Source of the DNA: JBBDMX01 sp040878035
GTDB lineage: Bacteria > Planctomycetota > Phycisphaerae > Phycisphaerales > Phycisphaeraceae
Assembly (NCBI GenBank): GCA_040878035.1
Contig: JBBDMX010000088.1
Location: 8,150 to 72,149, forward strand
Length of the DNA: 64,000 bases
Direction: 5' to 3'
The notes under the pieces were generated by a model. That model saw nothing but the letters and a program-made list of their open reading frames with translations. It was not told where the DNA came from and did not search any database. Numbering within the stretch: position 1 is the first letter of the stretch; each line of letters opens with the position of its first letter. Shown piece after piece: positions 27,605 to 36,047 of this stretch. Both the position numbers and the translations under genes were made by a program.

Positions 27605-27727
27605 GAAGAGGTAACAGGGATGAACACGGATGAACACGGATTAAGAAGGAACAGTGATGTCCATCATTGTTCCTTCATCCGCTTTTCCCATCCGCGTTCA
27701 TCTGGGTTCATCCCTGTTAACTCTTCC
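27605..27727. repeat. Snap-back repeat of AACACGGATGAACACGGAT words
   Basis: The outer arm GAGGTAACAGGGATGAACAC and the far arm TTCATCCCTGTTAACTCTTC enclose a GGAACAGTGATG/CATCATTGTTCC stem. It separates pntB from the lipoprotein gene. Confidence 0.85.
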
Positions 27728-27730
27728 GCC

Positions 27731-29239
27731 TCACATGCTCTTCAACTCGCTCGTCAGCGCCGCCACCACTTTTTTCGCGTCGCCGAAGACCATGCCGCAC
27801 TTGGGGTCGTAGTACAGCTCGTTCTCCACGCCGGCAAAGCCGGGATTCATGCTGCGCTTGATGACGAAGATGGTGCGGGCCTTGTCCACATCGAGGATGG
27901 GCATGCCGTAGATCGGCGAGTCCTTGGCGGTGCGTGCCGAGGGATTGGTCACGTCGTTGGCGCCGATGACCAGGGCGACGTCCGTCTGCTCGAACTGGGC
28001 GTTGGAGGCCTCAAGGTCCAGCAGCTCGTCATAGGGTACATTGGCCTCCGCCAGCAGGACGTTCATGTGCCCGGGCATGCGGCCGGCGACGGGATGGATG
28101 GCGTAGTACACCTTGATGCCGCGCTTCTCCAGTTCATCCGCCAGTTCGCGCACGCTGTGCTGCGCCTGGGCCACCGCCATGCCGTAGCCGGGCACGACCA
28201 TGACCTGGCGTGCGGCTTCGAGCACGATGGCGGCGTCTTCGATGCTGAAGGTGCGTACCTCGCCCTTTTCACCGCCGGCAGCCCCGCCTCCGCTTCCACC
28301 GCTTCCACCACTTCCGGGGGCGCCCACGCCGCCGAAGAGCACATTGAGCAGCGAGCGGTTCATCGCCTTGCACATGATGTTGGTCAGGATCAGGCCGCTG
28401 GCGCCCACCAGCGAGCCGGTGATGATCAAGGCGCTGTTACCCAGCACAAAGCCCGCGAACGCCGCGGCGATGCCCGAGTAGCTGTTGAGCAGGGAGATGA
28501 CCACGGGCATGTCGGCCCCGCCGATGCCGATGACCAGCAGCACGCCCAGCAGCAGCGACGCGACGGCGATGGGGATGATCAGCCAGCCCCACTGCGGCTC
28601 GAAGACCAGGGCGATCGACCCCGCCAGGCCGATGAGCACCATCGCGGCGTTGAGGAAGTTCTGCCCGGCGAACTGCACGGGCCGACCGGGGGTGATCTTG
28701 AGGCCCTGGAGCTTGCCGAAGGCGACGAGCGAGCCGGTGAAGGTGACGCCGCCGACCAGCACGGTCAGGCCGATGGCGAGCATTTCGTGCCAGGGACGCG
28801 ACCAGACAATCCAGAGGTCGTCGTTGCCGGGGCGCGCTGGCAACATCGTGCCCGCGTCGAGGGCGATTTGCGTGACGGCCTTGCTCAGGTAATCGCCCCA
28901 GGCAACCAGCAGCGACGCGATGCCGCCGAAGCCGTTGAGCAGGGCGACCATCTGCGGCATGCCGGTCATGGGCGTGCGCACCGCCAGCAGAATGCCCGCG
29001 GCGCTGCCAATCGCCAGGGCCACGGCGATCCACACCAGGCTCAGCAGTTGATCGCCATGGATGTAGAACAAGGTGGCGATGATGGCGATGAGCATGCCCA
29101 GCGAAGACACGGCGTTGCCGCGCCGCGCGGTCGGCACCGCCGACATCCACTTCAAGCCCAGCACAAAGCACACCGCCGCCGCCAGGTACGCCAGGGCGAT
29201 GATGTTTTCCGTCACGGTAGATTGAGCGATGGTCAACAT
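27731..29239 (-). CDS. pntB: NAD(P) transhydrogenase subunit beta
   Basis: A 502-residue inner-membrane subunit of the proton-translocating transhydrogenase. About nine hydrophobic helices cover residues 10-260. A Gly/Ser linker (GVGAPGSGGSGGSGGGAAGG) precedes the NADP-binding domain III (MVVPGYGMAVAQAQHSVREL, VALVIGANDVTNPSART, VFGDAKKVV). The enzyme makes NADPH from NADH using the proton gradient. It forms a same-strand operon with pntA2 and pntA1 upstream (three-subunit form as in Rhodospirillum). The linker is longer and more repetitive than usual. Confidence 0.95.
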   Translation of the reverse strand: MLTIAQSTVTENIIALAYLAAAVCFVLGLKWMSAVPTARRGNAVSSLGMLIAIIATLFYIHGDQLLSLVWIAVALAIGSAAGILLAVRTPMTGMPQMVALLNGFGGIASLLVAWGDYLSKAVTQIALDAGTMLPARPGNDDLWIVWSRPWHEMLAIGLTVLVGGVTFTGSLVAFGKLQGLKITPGRPVQFAGQNFLNAAMVLIGLAGSIALVFEPQWGWLIIPIAVASLLLGVLLVIGIGGADMPVVISLLNSYSGIAAAFAGFVLGNSALIITGSLVGASGLILTNIMCKAMNRSLLNVLFGGVGAPGSGGSGGSGGGAAGGEKGEVRTFSIEDAAIVLEAARQVMVVPGYGMAVAQAQHSVRELADELEKRGIKVYYAIHPVAGRMPGHMNVLLAEANVPYDELLDLEASNAQFEQTDVALVIGANDVTNPSARTAKDSPIYGMPILDVDKARTIFVIKRSMNPGFAGVENELYYDPKCGMVFGDAKKVVAALTSELKSM

Positions 29240-29303
29240 GAATTTCGTATTTCGAATTTCGGATTTCGGATTGGGCGCTTCACTCCTGACTTCTGTCTCC
29301 TGG

Positions 29304-29606
29304 CTACTTCTTCTCCTTCCTGAACATGCGGAGCATGCGGTCGGTGACCAGGTAGCCGCCCACGACGTTGATGGTGGCGAAGATGACGGCCAGGGTGCCC
29401 AGGATGGTGCCGATGAGCTGGCCGCTGTGGCCCAGGGCGTCGCGCGTCGAGTAGGCCGCCAAGAGGGCGCCGACGATGGTGATGCCCGAAATCGCGTTGG
29501 AGCCGGACATCAGCGGCGTGTGCAGTGTCGAGGGCACACGGTTGATCAGCTCAACGCCCAGGAAAATGGCGAGCACGAAGATGGTGATGGAGGTGATGAG
29601 GAGCAT
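29304..29606 (-). CDS. pntA2: NAD(P) transhydrogenase subunit alpha part 2
   Basis: A 100-residue membrane subunit with three hydrophobic helices (MLLITSITIFVLAIFLGVEL; LMSGSNAISGITIVGALLAA; LAVIFATINVVGGYLVTDRM). It corresponds to the membrane part that is fused to PntA in E. coli. It lies between pntA1 and pntB on the same strand, and the gap to pntB is about 65 bases. Confidence 0.93.
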   Translation of the reverse strand: MLLITSITIFVLAIFLGVELINRVPSTLHTPLMSGSNAISGITIVGALLAAYSTRDALGHSGQLIGTILGTLAVIFATINVVGGYLVTDRMLRMFRKEKK

Positions 29607-29613
29607 GGGGGTT

Positions 29614-29686
29614 TGATTTCGGATTTCGGATTTCGGATTTCGGATTTCTAATTTCTGATTTCTGATTTCTGATTTGAGATATCAGA
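29614..29686. repeat. (TTTCGGATTTC)n tandem repeat within the pnt operon
   Basis: About eight degenerate copies of a 7-10 base unit (TTTCGGA, then TTTCTGA) in the gap between pntA1 and pntA2. It is the complement of the AAATCCG tandem seen inside dnaE and mnmG. Confidence 0.9.
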
Positions 29687-29697
29687 TCTGTATTCCG

Positions 29698-29723
29698 TAT
29701 GAAGCGCCGCGGCTTGCCGCGTT
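29698..29723. repeat. Dispersed 28-bp palindromic repeat, inverted copy
   Basis: AAGCGCCGCGGCTTGCCGCG word next to the TTTCGGA tandem. Related copies at 1023, 21531 and 54053. Confidence 0.7.
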
Positions 29724-29726
29724 CTT

Positions 29727-30902
29727 CTACTTTGCGCCTGAAACCATCGCGTTCACAATCGCGCCATCGTGCGTAATCGTTGCCCCCTTCTGCACCTCAT
29801 CGCTCAAATCGATCTTTAGCGCAGGTTGCGCCTCCGCCGGTGCGTCTTTCGCCGGCGCGATCACGATCTGCTTGAGGTACGCCAGCATGTTCTGCGCGTA
29901 GACCTGACTGGCGTGCACCGACAGCAAACTGGGCAGATTCGTCGTGCCGTCGATGATCACACCATTTTCCGTCGTAATCACCTTGCCCGGCTGCGTGACT
30001 TGGCAGTTGCCGCGGCCGGCGTCCGCATCCGCCGCCAGGTCCACGATCACGCTGCCGGCGCTCATCTTGGCCACCACGGCGGCGGGGATCAGCATCGGCG
30101 GCGCCTTGCCGAAGATCGCGGCCGTGGTCACCACCGCATCGGCGCCGATCACGTGCTTGGCCATCAGCTCGGCCTGCTGCCGGCGCTCCTCGTCGCTCTG
30201 TTCTTTCGCGTAGCCGCCTTTGGCCTCGGCGTCGGTCTTTTTCATGGGCAATTCGACGAAGCGGGCGCCCAGCGACTGCACCTGCTCCTTGACCACCGGG
30301 CGCACATCGTAGGCCTCGACCACCGCGCCCAGTCGCCGGGCGGTGGCAATGGCCTGCAACCCCGCGACGCCGGCGCCGATCACCAGCACCCGTGCCGGGG
30401 CGATGGTGCCCGCGGCGGTCATCATCATGGGCATGGCCTTGGCCAGGTGATGTGCCGCCAGCAGCACCGCCTTGTAGCCACCCAGATTGGCCTGCGAGGA
30501 GAGCACATCCATGGCCTGTGCCCGGCTGATGCGCGGGACAAATTCCATGGACACAGCCGTGACCCCGCGACCGGCCAGCGTCTGCATCAACTCCTTGTGC
30601 TTGAGCGGCGCCAGCAGGCCCACCAGCACGGTGCCCTGCTTCATCGCCCCGGCCTGCGCGGGCGTGGGCGGCGCCATGGTTAGCACGATGTCGGCGTCGG
30701 CCCAGGCCTTGTCGGCATCGCCGTCGCCCAGCACGGCCGCGCCGACCTGCGTGTAAGCGTCGTCGGCATGGCCGGCACCTAAGCCCGCGCCGGTTTGCAC
30801 CGTCACGTGAGCCTTGCTTTCCACCAGCTTCTTGGCGGCCGCGGGCGTCAGCGCCACGCGGCGTTCATCCGGTCCGGTCTGTCGAGGCACGAAAATCTGC
30901 AT
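29727..30902 (-). CDS. pntA1: NAD(P) transhydrogenase subunit alpha part 1
   Basis: A 391-residue soluble NAD(H)-binding subunit. The N-terminus MQIFVPRQTGPDERRVALTP and the Rossmann motif VLVIGAGVAGLQAIATARRLG match the alanine dehydrogenase/PntA family. The loop following (VVEAYDVRPVVKEQVQSLGA) is typical of PntA. First gene of the pntA1-pntA2-pntB operon. The C-terminus (GAIVNAMVSGAK) ends about 120 bases before pntA2, so the two halves are separate genes. Confidence 0.94.
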   Translation of the reverse strand: MQIFVPRQTGPDERRVALTPAAAKKLVESKAHVTVQTGAGLGAGHADDAYTQVGAAVLGDGDADKAWADADIVLTMAPPTPAQAGAMKQGTVLVGLLAPLKHKELMQTLAGRGVTAVSMEFVPRISRAQAMDVLSSQANLGGYKAVLLAAHHLAKAMPMMMTAAGTIAPARVLVIGAGVAGLQAIATARRLGAVVEAYDVRPVVKEQVQSLGARFVELPMKKTDAEAKGGYAKEQSDEERRQQAELMAKHVIGADAVVTTAAIFGKAPPMLIPAAVVAKMSAGSVIVDLAADADAGRGNCQVTQPGKVITTENGVIIDGTTNLPSLLSVHASQVYAQNMLAYLKQIVIAPAKDAPAEAQPALKIDLSDEVQKGATITHDGAIVNAMVSGAK

Positions 30903-30957
30903 GGCGGTGGTCCAGATAATCGAGATAGAATACTCCGAAATGAGCCGCGTTGCGAGT

Positions 30958-31046
30958 CACGCCGACGCTGAGCTGCTTTGAGCCAGGCGCCTGGTTTCCC
31001 AGGCGCGAAGATACCAGACGCTTCGCAGAGCCTCAGCGTCGGCGTG
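30958..31046. repeat. Snap-back repeat upstream of groES
   Basis: CACGCCGACGCTGAG (30958-30972) pairs perfectly with CTCAGCGTCGGCGTG (31032-31046). Inside is a second hairpin (GCGCCTGG/CCAGGCGC). Same family as the repeat inside acnA. No CIRCE heat-shock operator is visible in this gap. Confidence 0.85.
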
Positions 31047-31085
31047 GAAGCCAGTCCACGCGCTTTACCCTAAGATACTTGCGCC

Positions 31086-31409
31086 ATGAATGAATCCACC
31101 GAAAAACTACCGGAGCTCGAAACCGTCGAGCCCATCGGCAAACGCGTCCTGATCCGCAAGGACCAGGACAAGAAGCAGACCAAGTCTGGCATTCACCTGC
31201 CCGACAAGCTGGAAATCCCCACCATCACCGGGCGAATCGTCTCGGTCGCCGTCGAGGTCGCCAAGGACGACAACTACCCGATCCAGCAATACGACCGCGT
31301 GCTGTTCAACCCCAAGGAAGCGATCCCCGTGGACTTCGAGGGCGACAACCGCCTGTTCGTGGTGCCCGTGGAAAGCATCGTGGCGGTGTTCAGAAAAAGT
31401 ACGAAGTGA
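31086..31409 (+). CDS. groES: GroES-like co-chaperonin (stand-alone)
   Basis: A 107-residue protein of the Cpn10 fold: the N-terminal strand VEPIGKRVLIRKDQDKKQTK, the mobile-loop region SGIHLPDKLEIPTITGRIVS, and the end YDRVLFNPKEAIPVDFEGDN. It is about ten residues longer than typical GroES. The mobile loop has SGIHLPDK, close to the classic SGGIVL site that contacts GroEL. No groEL is next to it, so it may be a second, specialised copy. Transcription may be its own, since both flanks are repeats. Confidence 0.85.
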   Translation: MNESTEKLPELETVEPIGKRVLIRKDQDKKQTKSGIHLPDKLEIPTITGRIVSVAVEVAKDDNYPIQQYDRVLFNPKEAIPVDFEGDNRLFVVPVESIVAVFRKSTK

Positions 31410-31499
31410 GAAATACGAAGGACGAAGTATGGCAAAAGGACGAAGTGCGAACTATGGCATTCCGACTTCGCACTTCGAACCTCGCACTTCGGACTTCTG
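31399..31499. repeat. Snap-back repeat of GAAGTGCGAA words directly before aroA
   Basis: Complementary GACGAAGTGCGAA and TTCGCACTTCG arms end three bases before the aroA ATG, so the repeat forms the whole leader and replaces any clear ribosome-binding site. Confidence 0.88.
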
Positions 31500-31501
31500 G
31501 C

Positions 31502-32848
31502 ATGACTGACGCGATCACCATCCAACCCATCAGCGTCTTTGACGCGACGCTGCGCCTGCCCGGTTCCAAGAGTCTGACGAACCGGGCGCTGCTGCTGGCG
31601 GCGCTGGCGCAGGGCGATTCGGTCCTGCGCGGGCCGCTGATTGCTGATGACACGCAGCGCATGATCGAGGCCCTGCGCGTGCTGGAGATTCCGGTGGAGT
31701 TCAGCAAGGAGCACCCTCACCCCAGCCCTCTCCCTAAGAAGGGAGAGGGGGTCGGCGAGCTGCGTGTCGGCGGGCGCGGCGGGGCGCTGACGCACTGCTA
31801 TGTGGCGCTGGACCTGGGCAACGCGGGAACGGCGATGCGGCCGCTGTGTGCCGCCTGCTGTCTGGGCACCGGGCGCTACACGCTCGACGGCGAGCCGCGC
31901 ATGCGCCAGCGCCCCATCGGCGAGCTGGTCGAGCCGCTGCGGCAAATCGGCGCCGAGATCACCTATGCCGATCGCCAGGGTTTCCCGCCGGTGATCGTGC
32001 GCGGCACGGGCCTGCGCGGCGGCGAGATCACTATGGCGCCCACCCTGTCGAGCCAGTTCATCACCGCGCTGCTGATGGTCGGGCCCTACTGCGAAAAGGG
32101 GCTGACGATCCGCTTTACCGGGCCGATCACCAGCCGGCCTTACGTGGAAATGACGCTGCGGCTGATGACGCGCTTCGGCGCCTCGGCCGAGGCGGCGCCC
32201 GACTGGTCGATGGTGCGCGTCGATCCGGTGCGCTACCAAGCCACGACCTACGACATCGAGCCCGACGCCTCCAACGCCAGCTATTTCCTGGCGGCGGCAG
32301 CGGTGATCCCGGGCAGCAAGGTGACGATCCAGGGCCTGAGCGCGGCGAGCCTCCAGGGCGATGTCGCCTTCGCCGATGTGCTCCACCGCATGGGCGCGGA
32401 CCTGATCTTCGGGCGCGATTTCATCACGCTCATGTCGCCCCCCAGGGGTCAGCCGCTCCGCGGCATCGACATCGACCTGAACCACATGCCCGACATGGCA
32501 CAGACGCTGGCGGCCATCGCCCCGCTGTGCCAGGGCCGCACCGCCATCCGCAACGTCGGTAACCTGCGCGTGAAGGAGACCGACCGCATGGAAGCTCTGC
32601 GCATCGAGTTGACCAAGCTGGGCGCGACGGTCACGATCCAAGGCGACGATCTCTTGATCGATCCCCCGGCAGACAACCGCATCCGCCCCGCGGCGATCGA
32701 CACGTACAACGACCACCGCATGGCCATGAGCTTTGCGGTGCTGGGCCTGGCGCAAGAAGGCGTGGCCATCAACGACCCCGGCTGCGTCGCCAAGACGTTC
32801 CCGGATTTTTTCGAGTATCTTGCGGGGCTTGGAAAGAGCCACAGATGA
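31502..32848 (+). CDS. aroA: 3-phosphoshikimate 1-carboxyvinyltransferase (EPSP synthase)
   Basis: A 448-residue shikimate-pathway enzyme joining phosphoenolpyruvate to shikimate-3-phosphate. Motifs: LPGSKSLTNRALLLAALAQG, LGNAGTAMRPLCA, GEPRMRQRPIGELVEPLRQI, LSSQFITALLM, NLRVKETDRMEALRIEL and DTYNDHRMAMSFAVLG. The ATG at 31502 gives the normal N-terminus. Residues about 71-85 (EHPHPSPLPKKGEGV) are an in-frame half-copy of a dispersed element inserted between VEF and the LGNAGTAMR loop. No other shikimate gene is close. Confidence 0.96.
   Translation: MTDAITIQPISVFDATLRLPGSKSLTNRALLLAALAQGDSVLRGPLIADDTQRMIEALRVLEIPVEFSKEHPHPSPLPKKGEGVGELRVGGRGGALTHCYVALDLGNAGTAMRPLCAACCLGTGRYTLDGEPRMRQRPIGELVEPLRQIGAEITYADRQGFPPVIVRGTGLRGGEITMAPTLSSQFITALLMVGPYCEKGLTIRFTGPITSRPYVEMTLRLMTRFGASAEAAPDWSMVRVDPVRYQATTYDIEPDASNASYFLAAAAVIPGSKVTIQGLSAASLQGDVAFADVLHRMGADLIFGRDFITLMSPPRGQPLRGIDIDLNHMPDMAQTLAAIAPLCQGRTAIRNVGNLRVKETDRMEALRIELTKLGATVTIQGDDLLIDPPADNRIRPAAIDTYNDHRMAMSFAVLGLAQEGVAINDPGCVAKTFPDFFEYLAGLGKSHR
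31712..31755. repeat. In-frame half element in aroA
   Basis: CACCCTCACCCCAGCCCTCT then CCCTAAGAAGGGAGAGGGGG: the left end, inverted, of the 190-bp element seen whole at 19866-20055. Confidence 0.88.
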
Positions 32849-33056
32849 ACACAGATGGACACAGATAAGGAAGAATGACGAATGACGAAATTCGAATGAC
32901 GAATGAAATTCCAAACTCCAATGACAAAGAGAACACCGTACCCGAGCGTTTGTGAATTTGAATTTCGTCATTGGAATTTCATTCGCCATTCGCCATTCGT
33001 CATTCGAGTTTCGTCGTTCTTAACTCATCTGTGTCCATCTGTGTTCATCTGTGGCT
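32843..33056. repeat. Nested snap-back repeat between aroA and the ABC transporter
   Basis: The outer arm GAACACAGATGGACACAGAT pairs with CATCTGTGTCCATCTGTGTT. The inner arm AATGACGAATGACGAAATTC pairs with a CATTCGTCATTCGAGTTTCG segment, and the core is AATTCCAAACTCCAATGAC. The same words in the same nested order occur at 44645-44868. Its far end runs into the start of the ABC transporter gene. Confidence 0.9.
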
Positions 33057-33062
33057 AAGATC

Positions 33063-34910
33063 ATGGCGTCACCGTTCCTGCACAACACGAAGCGGCTGCT
33101 TGACTACAAGTGGCAGATGATCGTCGCCACGATCGGGCTGGCGGTCTCCACCGTGTCGTTCGCCGGCGGCCTGGGCACCGTGCTGCTGATCCTCAAGCTG
33201 CTGCTTCAGGAGGGCCAGACGCTCAAGGACCTGGTGCGCCACGGGATGATCGAGCGGCCCGACGCATCGGCGTTCGTCCAGAGTCTGGGCCAGGCGCTCC
33301 TGCCCTACATTCCCGACGATCGCTTTGCCGGCTTCGTGCTGATCATGGTGTTCATCCTGTTGCTGACCGCCATCGGCGCCACCGGGCGGTTCCTGCACGA
33401 GGTGCTGACGATCACCGTGGCGTCGCGGGTGACCATGGTGTGGCGCGACCGCATTTACCAGCACCTGATCAAGGCCCCGGCGCTGGTCATGAGCCAGGCC
33501 GGCTACAGCGACTGGATCAACCGCCTGGTGACCGACACGCGCACGTATTCCGACGGCCTTCAGACGATCATCGGCCGGGTGCTCAGCGAGCTGCTCAAGA
33601 TGATCGCCGCCGTGGTCGTCGCCCTTTTTGTGGACTGGAAGATCGCCTGTCTGGCGTTGTTCGGCGTGCCGGTGATGCTGGTGCTGTTCCGCAAGATCGG
33701 CAAGAAGATTCGCCGGGCGACCAAGGCGGCCATGAGCGAGCGCGGGCGCATGATCGCGGCGCTCAACGAGGCGCTGGGCGGGCTGGCGGTGGTCAAGGTG
33801 CACAATGCCGAGGGCTACGAGCGGCGGCGTTTTCGCCGACTGGCCAAGTCCCTCTTCGGCGAGGAAATGGCCATGCGCACCGTCAAGGCCTACTCCTCCC
33901 CCTTCGTCGAGTTCCTTACCGTGCTGGGCTTGATCATGCTGGCGACGCTGGCGGCGTGGCTAATTATCCACCGGCACTCGGACCCTGAGCACTTCATCGC
34001 CGTGCTGGCGCTGTTGGGCGTGGCGACCAGCAGTCTCAAGCCGATCTCGGCGTTCAATGTGAACTATCACGAGGCCGCCGCCGCCGCCGATCGGCTCGCC
34101 GAGATGGAGACGCTGCCCATCGAGCAGACCGCCGAGCCCGAGCATCGCCACCCCGCGCTGCCCCGGCATCATCGCGATGTGCGTTTCGAGAACGTGGCGT
34201 TCCAGTATCCCGGGGCCGTGCGCTTCGCCGTCGAAGAGGCGATGTTGACGGCACAGTTCGGACAGACCATCGCCATCGTCGGCGCCAACGGCTCGGGCAA
34301 GAGCTCGCTCTTGAACCTGCTGCCGCGCCTGGCGGAGCCGACGCGCGGGCGCGTGCTGGTGGACGGCATTGACATCAGTACCGTGAGCCTGCGCAGCCTG
34401 CGCCAGCAGATCGCCGTGGTCTCGCAGCACACCGTGCTTTTCCAGGCCAGCATCGGCGACAACATCGCCTACGGGCGGCGCTACGAATCGCGCCAGCGCA
34501 TCATCGCCGCGGCGCAGAGCGCCTTTGCCCACGAGTTCATCACCGCCCTGCCCAAGGGCTACGACACGCTGCTGGGCGAGGACGGCACCGGCCTGTCGGG
34601 CGGCCAGCGGCAACGCCTGTGCATCGCCCGCGCCATCCTGCGCGACCCGGCCATCCTCATCCTCGACGAGGCCACCAGCCAGATCGACGCCGACTCCGAG
34701 GCCAAGATCAACCGCGCCATGCAGAAGCTGCGCCATGGTCGCACCATTTTCATCATCGCCCACCGCCTGAGCACGGTGGTGGAGGCGGACATGATCGTGG
34801 TCATGGACGACGGGAAAATCGTCGATCGCGGACTGCACCGCGAACTGCTGTCACGCTGCCAGATTTACCAGGTGCTGACGCAAACGCAGTTGCTGCCTCC
34901 GGCAGCGTGA
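33063..34910 (+). CDS. ABC exporter, fused membrane and ATPase domains (MsbA-like)
   Basis: A 615-residue half-transporter. The six-helix membrane domain covers residues about 15-330. The ATPase domain spans about 365-600 with IAIVGANGSGKSSLLNLL (Walker A), AVVSQHTVLFQ (Q-loop), GLSGGQRQRLCIARAIL (signature), AILILDEATSQID (Walker B) and FIIAHRLST (switch His). It should act as a homodimer exporting a lipid or hydrophobic substrate. The ATG at 33063 or a GTG at 33051, the latter inside the repeat end, could start it; no clear ribosome-binding site is seen for either. Confidence 0.9.
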   Translation: MASPFLHNTKRLLDYKWQMIVATIGLAVSTVSFAGGLGTVLLILKLLLQEGQTLKDLVRHGMIERPDASAFVQSLGQALLPYIPDDRFAGFVLIMVFILLLTAIGATGRFLHEVLTITVASRVTMVWRDRIYQHLIKAPALVMSQAGYSDWINRLVTDTRTYSDGLQTIIGRVLSELLKMIAAVVVALFVDWKIACLALFGVPVMLVLFRKIGKKIRRATKAAMSERGRMIAALNEALGGLAVVKVHNAEGYERRRFRRLAKSLFGEEMAMRTVKAYSSPFVEFLTVLGLIMLATLAAWLIIHRHSDPEHFIAVLALLGVATSSLKPISAFNVNYHEAAAAADRLAEMETLPIEQTAEPEHRHPALPRHHRDVRFENVAFQYPGAVRFAVEEAMLTAQFGQTIAIVGANGSGKSSLLNLLPRLAEPTRGRVLVDGIDISTVSLRSLRQQIAVVSQHTVLFQASIGDNIAYGRRYESRQRIIAAAQSAFAHEFITALPKGYDTLLGEDGTGLSGGQRQRLCIARAILRDPAILILDEATSQIDADSEAKINRAMQKLRHGRTIFIIAHRLSTVVEADMIVVMDDGKIVDRGLHRELLSRCQIYQVLTQTQLLPPAA

Positions 34911-34915
34911 GGGGA

Positions 34916-34990
34916 AGGACGAAGTGCGAAGTGGGAAGTACGAAGTGCGAAGTATTACTTCTGACTTCGAACTTCGCACTTCGTACTTCC
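34916..34990. repeat. Snap-back repeat of GAAGTGCGAAGT words
   Basis: Third copy of the family at 25110 and 31399, between two convergent genes. Confidence 0.85.
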
Positions 34991-34992
34991 AA

Positions 34993-35673
34993 TCAATCCG
35001 CATACTCATACACCGTCACCGTCAGCGTGCGTTTCCCCCACGCCTTGGCGATCGCGTGACTGGGCATCAGCAGGTCCAGGCGGTGGCCCTTGATGGCGCC
35101 GCCGCGGTCGAGCACCGGCACCGGCCTCCCGCCGTTGTAGCCGGGCACCGCGATGACCGTCTTCATCGGCAGCACGCGCGTGTCGGCGGCGACCAGCTTC
35201 ATGCCGTTGGTGTAAATGCTCATCCCCGAGGCGGTGATCCCGTCGGCGAACTTGCCGCAGCAGCACTTGCCCGGACAGTACGCCGTCACCACCATGGTCA
35301 TGGTCCGCGCCTGTCGCAGCGGACGGTTGCCATACGCCAGCGGCCGCACCGCGCCCGCGCCGGCGGCAGGTTCGGGCGATGCCGGCACCGACGCGATGCG
35401 ATTTTCGATGACCGCGGGCGACGATCGCGGCGCGGCGATCGCCAGCGTCGCCACCGGCCCATTGGCGCCAGGGACCAAGCCCGCCCCGACCGGCACTTCC
35501 ACCGGCGCCACGGCACTGAGCGACACCAGGTCCGACAGGCCCGTGCGGTTCCACGCCGCCTGCGCCCCCAGCGCCACCGCCGCCACGATCACCGACCACG
35601 CCACCGCCCGCACCCCGCGATGGTGATGCAGGCCGCTTGGGCGTTGCCCATGTGTGTCAGGCCGATCTGGCAT
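34993..35673 (-). CDS. 3D-domain protein, probable cell-wall-active
   Basis: A 226-residue protein with one N-terminal membrane anchor (residues about 24-42, AVAWSVIVAAVALGAQAAW), a low-complexity spacer, and a 3D domain at about 125-226. The domain shows MVVTAYCPGKCCCGKFADG, GITASG, LVAADTRVLPMKTVIAVPGY, VLDRGGAIKGHRLDLLMPSH and AWGKRTLTVTVYEY. The three aspartates that name the family (in AAD, LDRGG and RLDLL) are present. 3D domains form a double-psi barrel related to MltA lytic transglycosylases. The CCC cluster near the active site is unusual and could bind metal. Confidence 0.85.
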   Translation of the reverse strand: MPDRPDTHGQRPSGLHHHRGVRAVAWSVIVAAVALGAQAAWNRTGLSDLVSLSAVAPVEVPVGAGLVPGANGPVATLAIAAPRSSPAVIENRIASVPASPEPAAGAGAVRPLAYGNRPLRQARTMTMVVTAYCPGKCCCGKFADGITASGMSIYTNGMKLVAADTRVLPMKTVIAVPGYNGGRPVPVLDRGGAIKGHRLDLLMPSHAIAKAWGKRTLTVTVYEYAD

Positions 35674-36047
35674 AGTGATCTCGGCTCGGGGTTGAGGTCC
35701 GGGTTGCGGGGATCCAGGGATCCGGGGTTGCGGGGTTGCGAGGTTGCGGGACTCCGGGGTTCCAAGTCCTGGAGGACCTTGGAAATCGCCACCGCTGCCT
35801 GCGGTTCATTTTAGGCTTGGAGTGGCCGTCCTTGGCCGGTTGGGGAGGAATATAACCGAAGCGGACCTGGAAGCAAGAGAATTCGACGAAAAAAACTAAA
35901 GATTCCGATGATCGCTGCCGATGGAACGGCGTTCACAGGGTCCGTGACAGCCGCAAACGCAGTACGCGCTGCAATCGCAGTAACCACAAACCAACACATT
36001 GTTTACGATTGCTTCCGAGTGCCCTGTGGTTCCTGCGGTTACTGTCG
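35674..36047. other. Gene-free gap with two repeat types
   Basis: About 35690-35765 holds tandem CCGGGGTTGCGGGG-type words. About 35960-36062 holds a snap-back of GCAGTAACCACA with TGTGGTTCCTGCGGTTACTG. Between them lies ordinary-looking sequence with no supported gene. The promoter of the 3D-domain gene should be at its left end, but I see no clear motif. Confidence 0.6.

Noticed and set aside
27620..29323. A 567-codon forward open frame opposite pntB
   Set aside because: Shadow of pntB that also reads through dispersed repeats.
29614..29686. Possible CRISPR array or iteron origin
   Set aside because: A 7-10 base unit in direct contact without spacers, and the same array occurs in many gaps and in genes; no replication initiator nearby.
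30903..31085. CIRCE operator upstream of groES
   Set aside because: No TTAGCACTC-N9-GAGTGCTAA pattern; the inverted repeat present belongs to a dispersed family.
31274..32989. A 571-codon reverse frame opposite aroA
   Set aside because: Antisense shadow of aroA that begins in a dispersed repeat.
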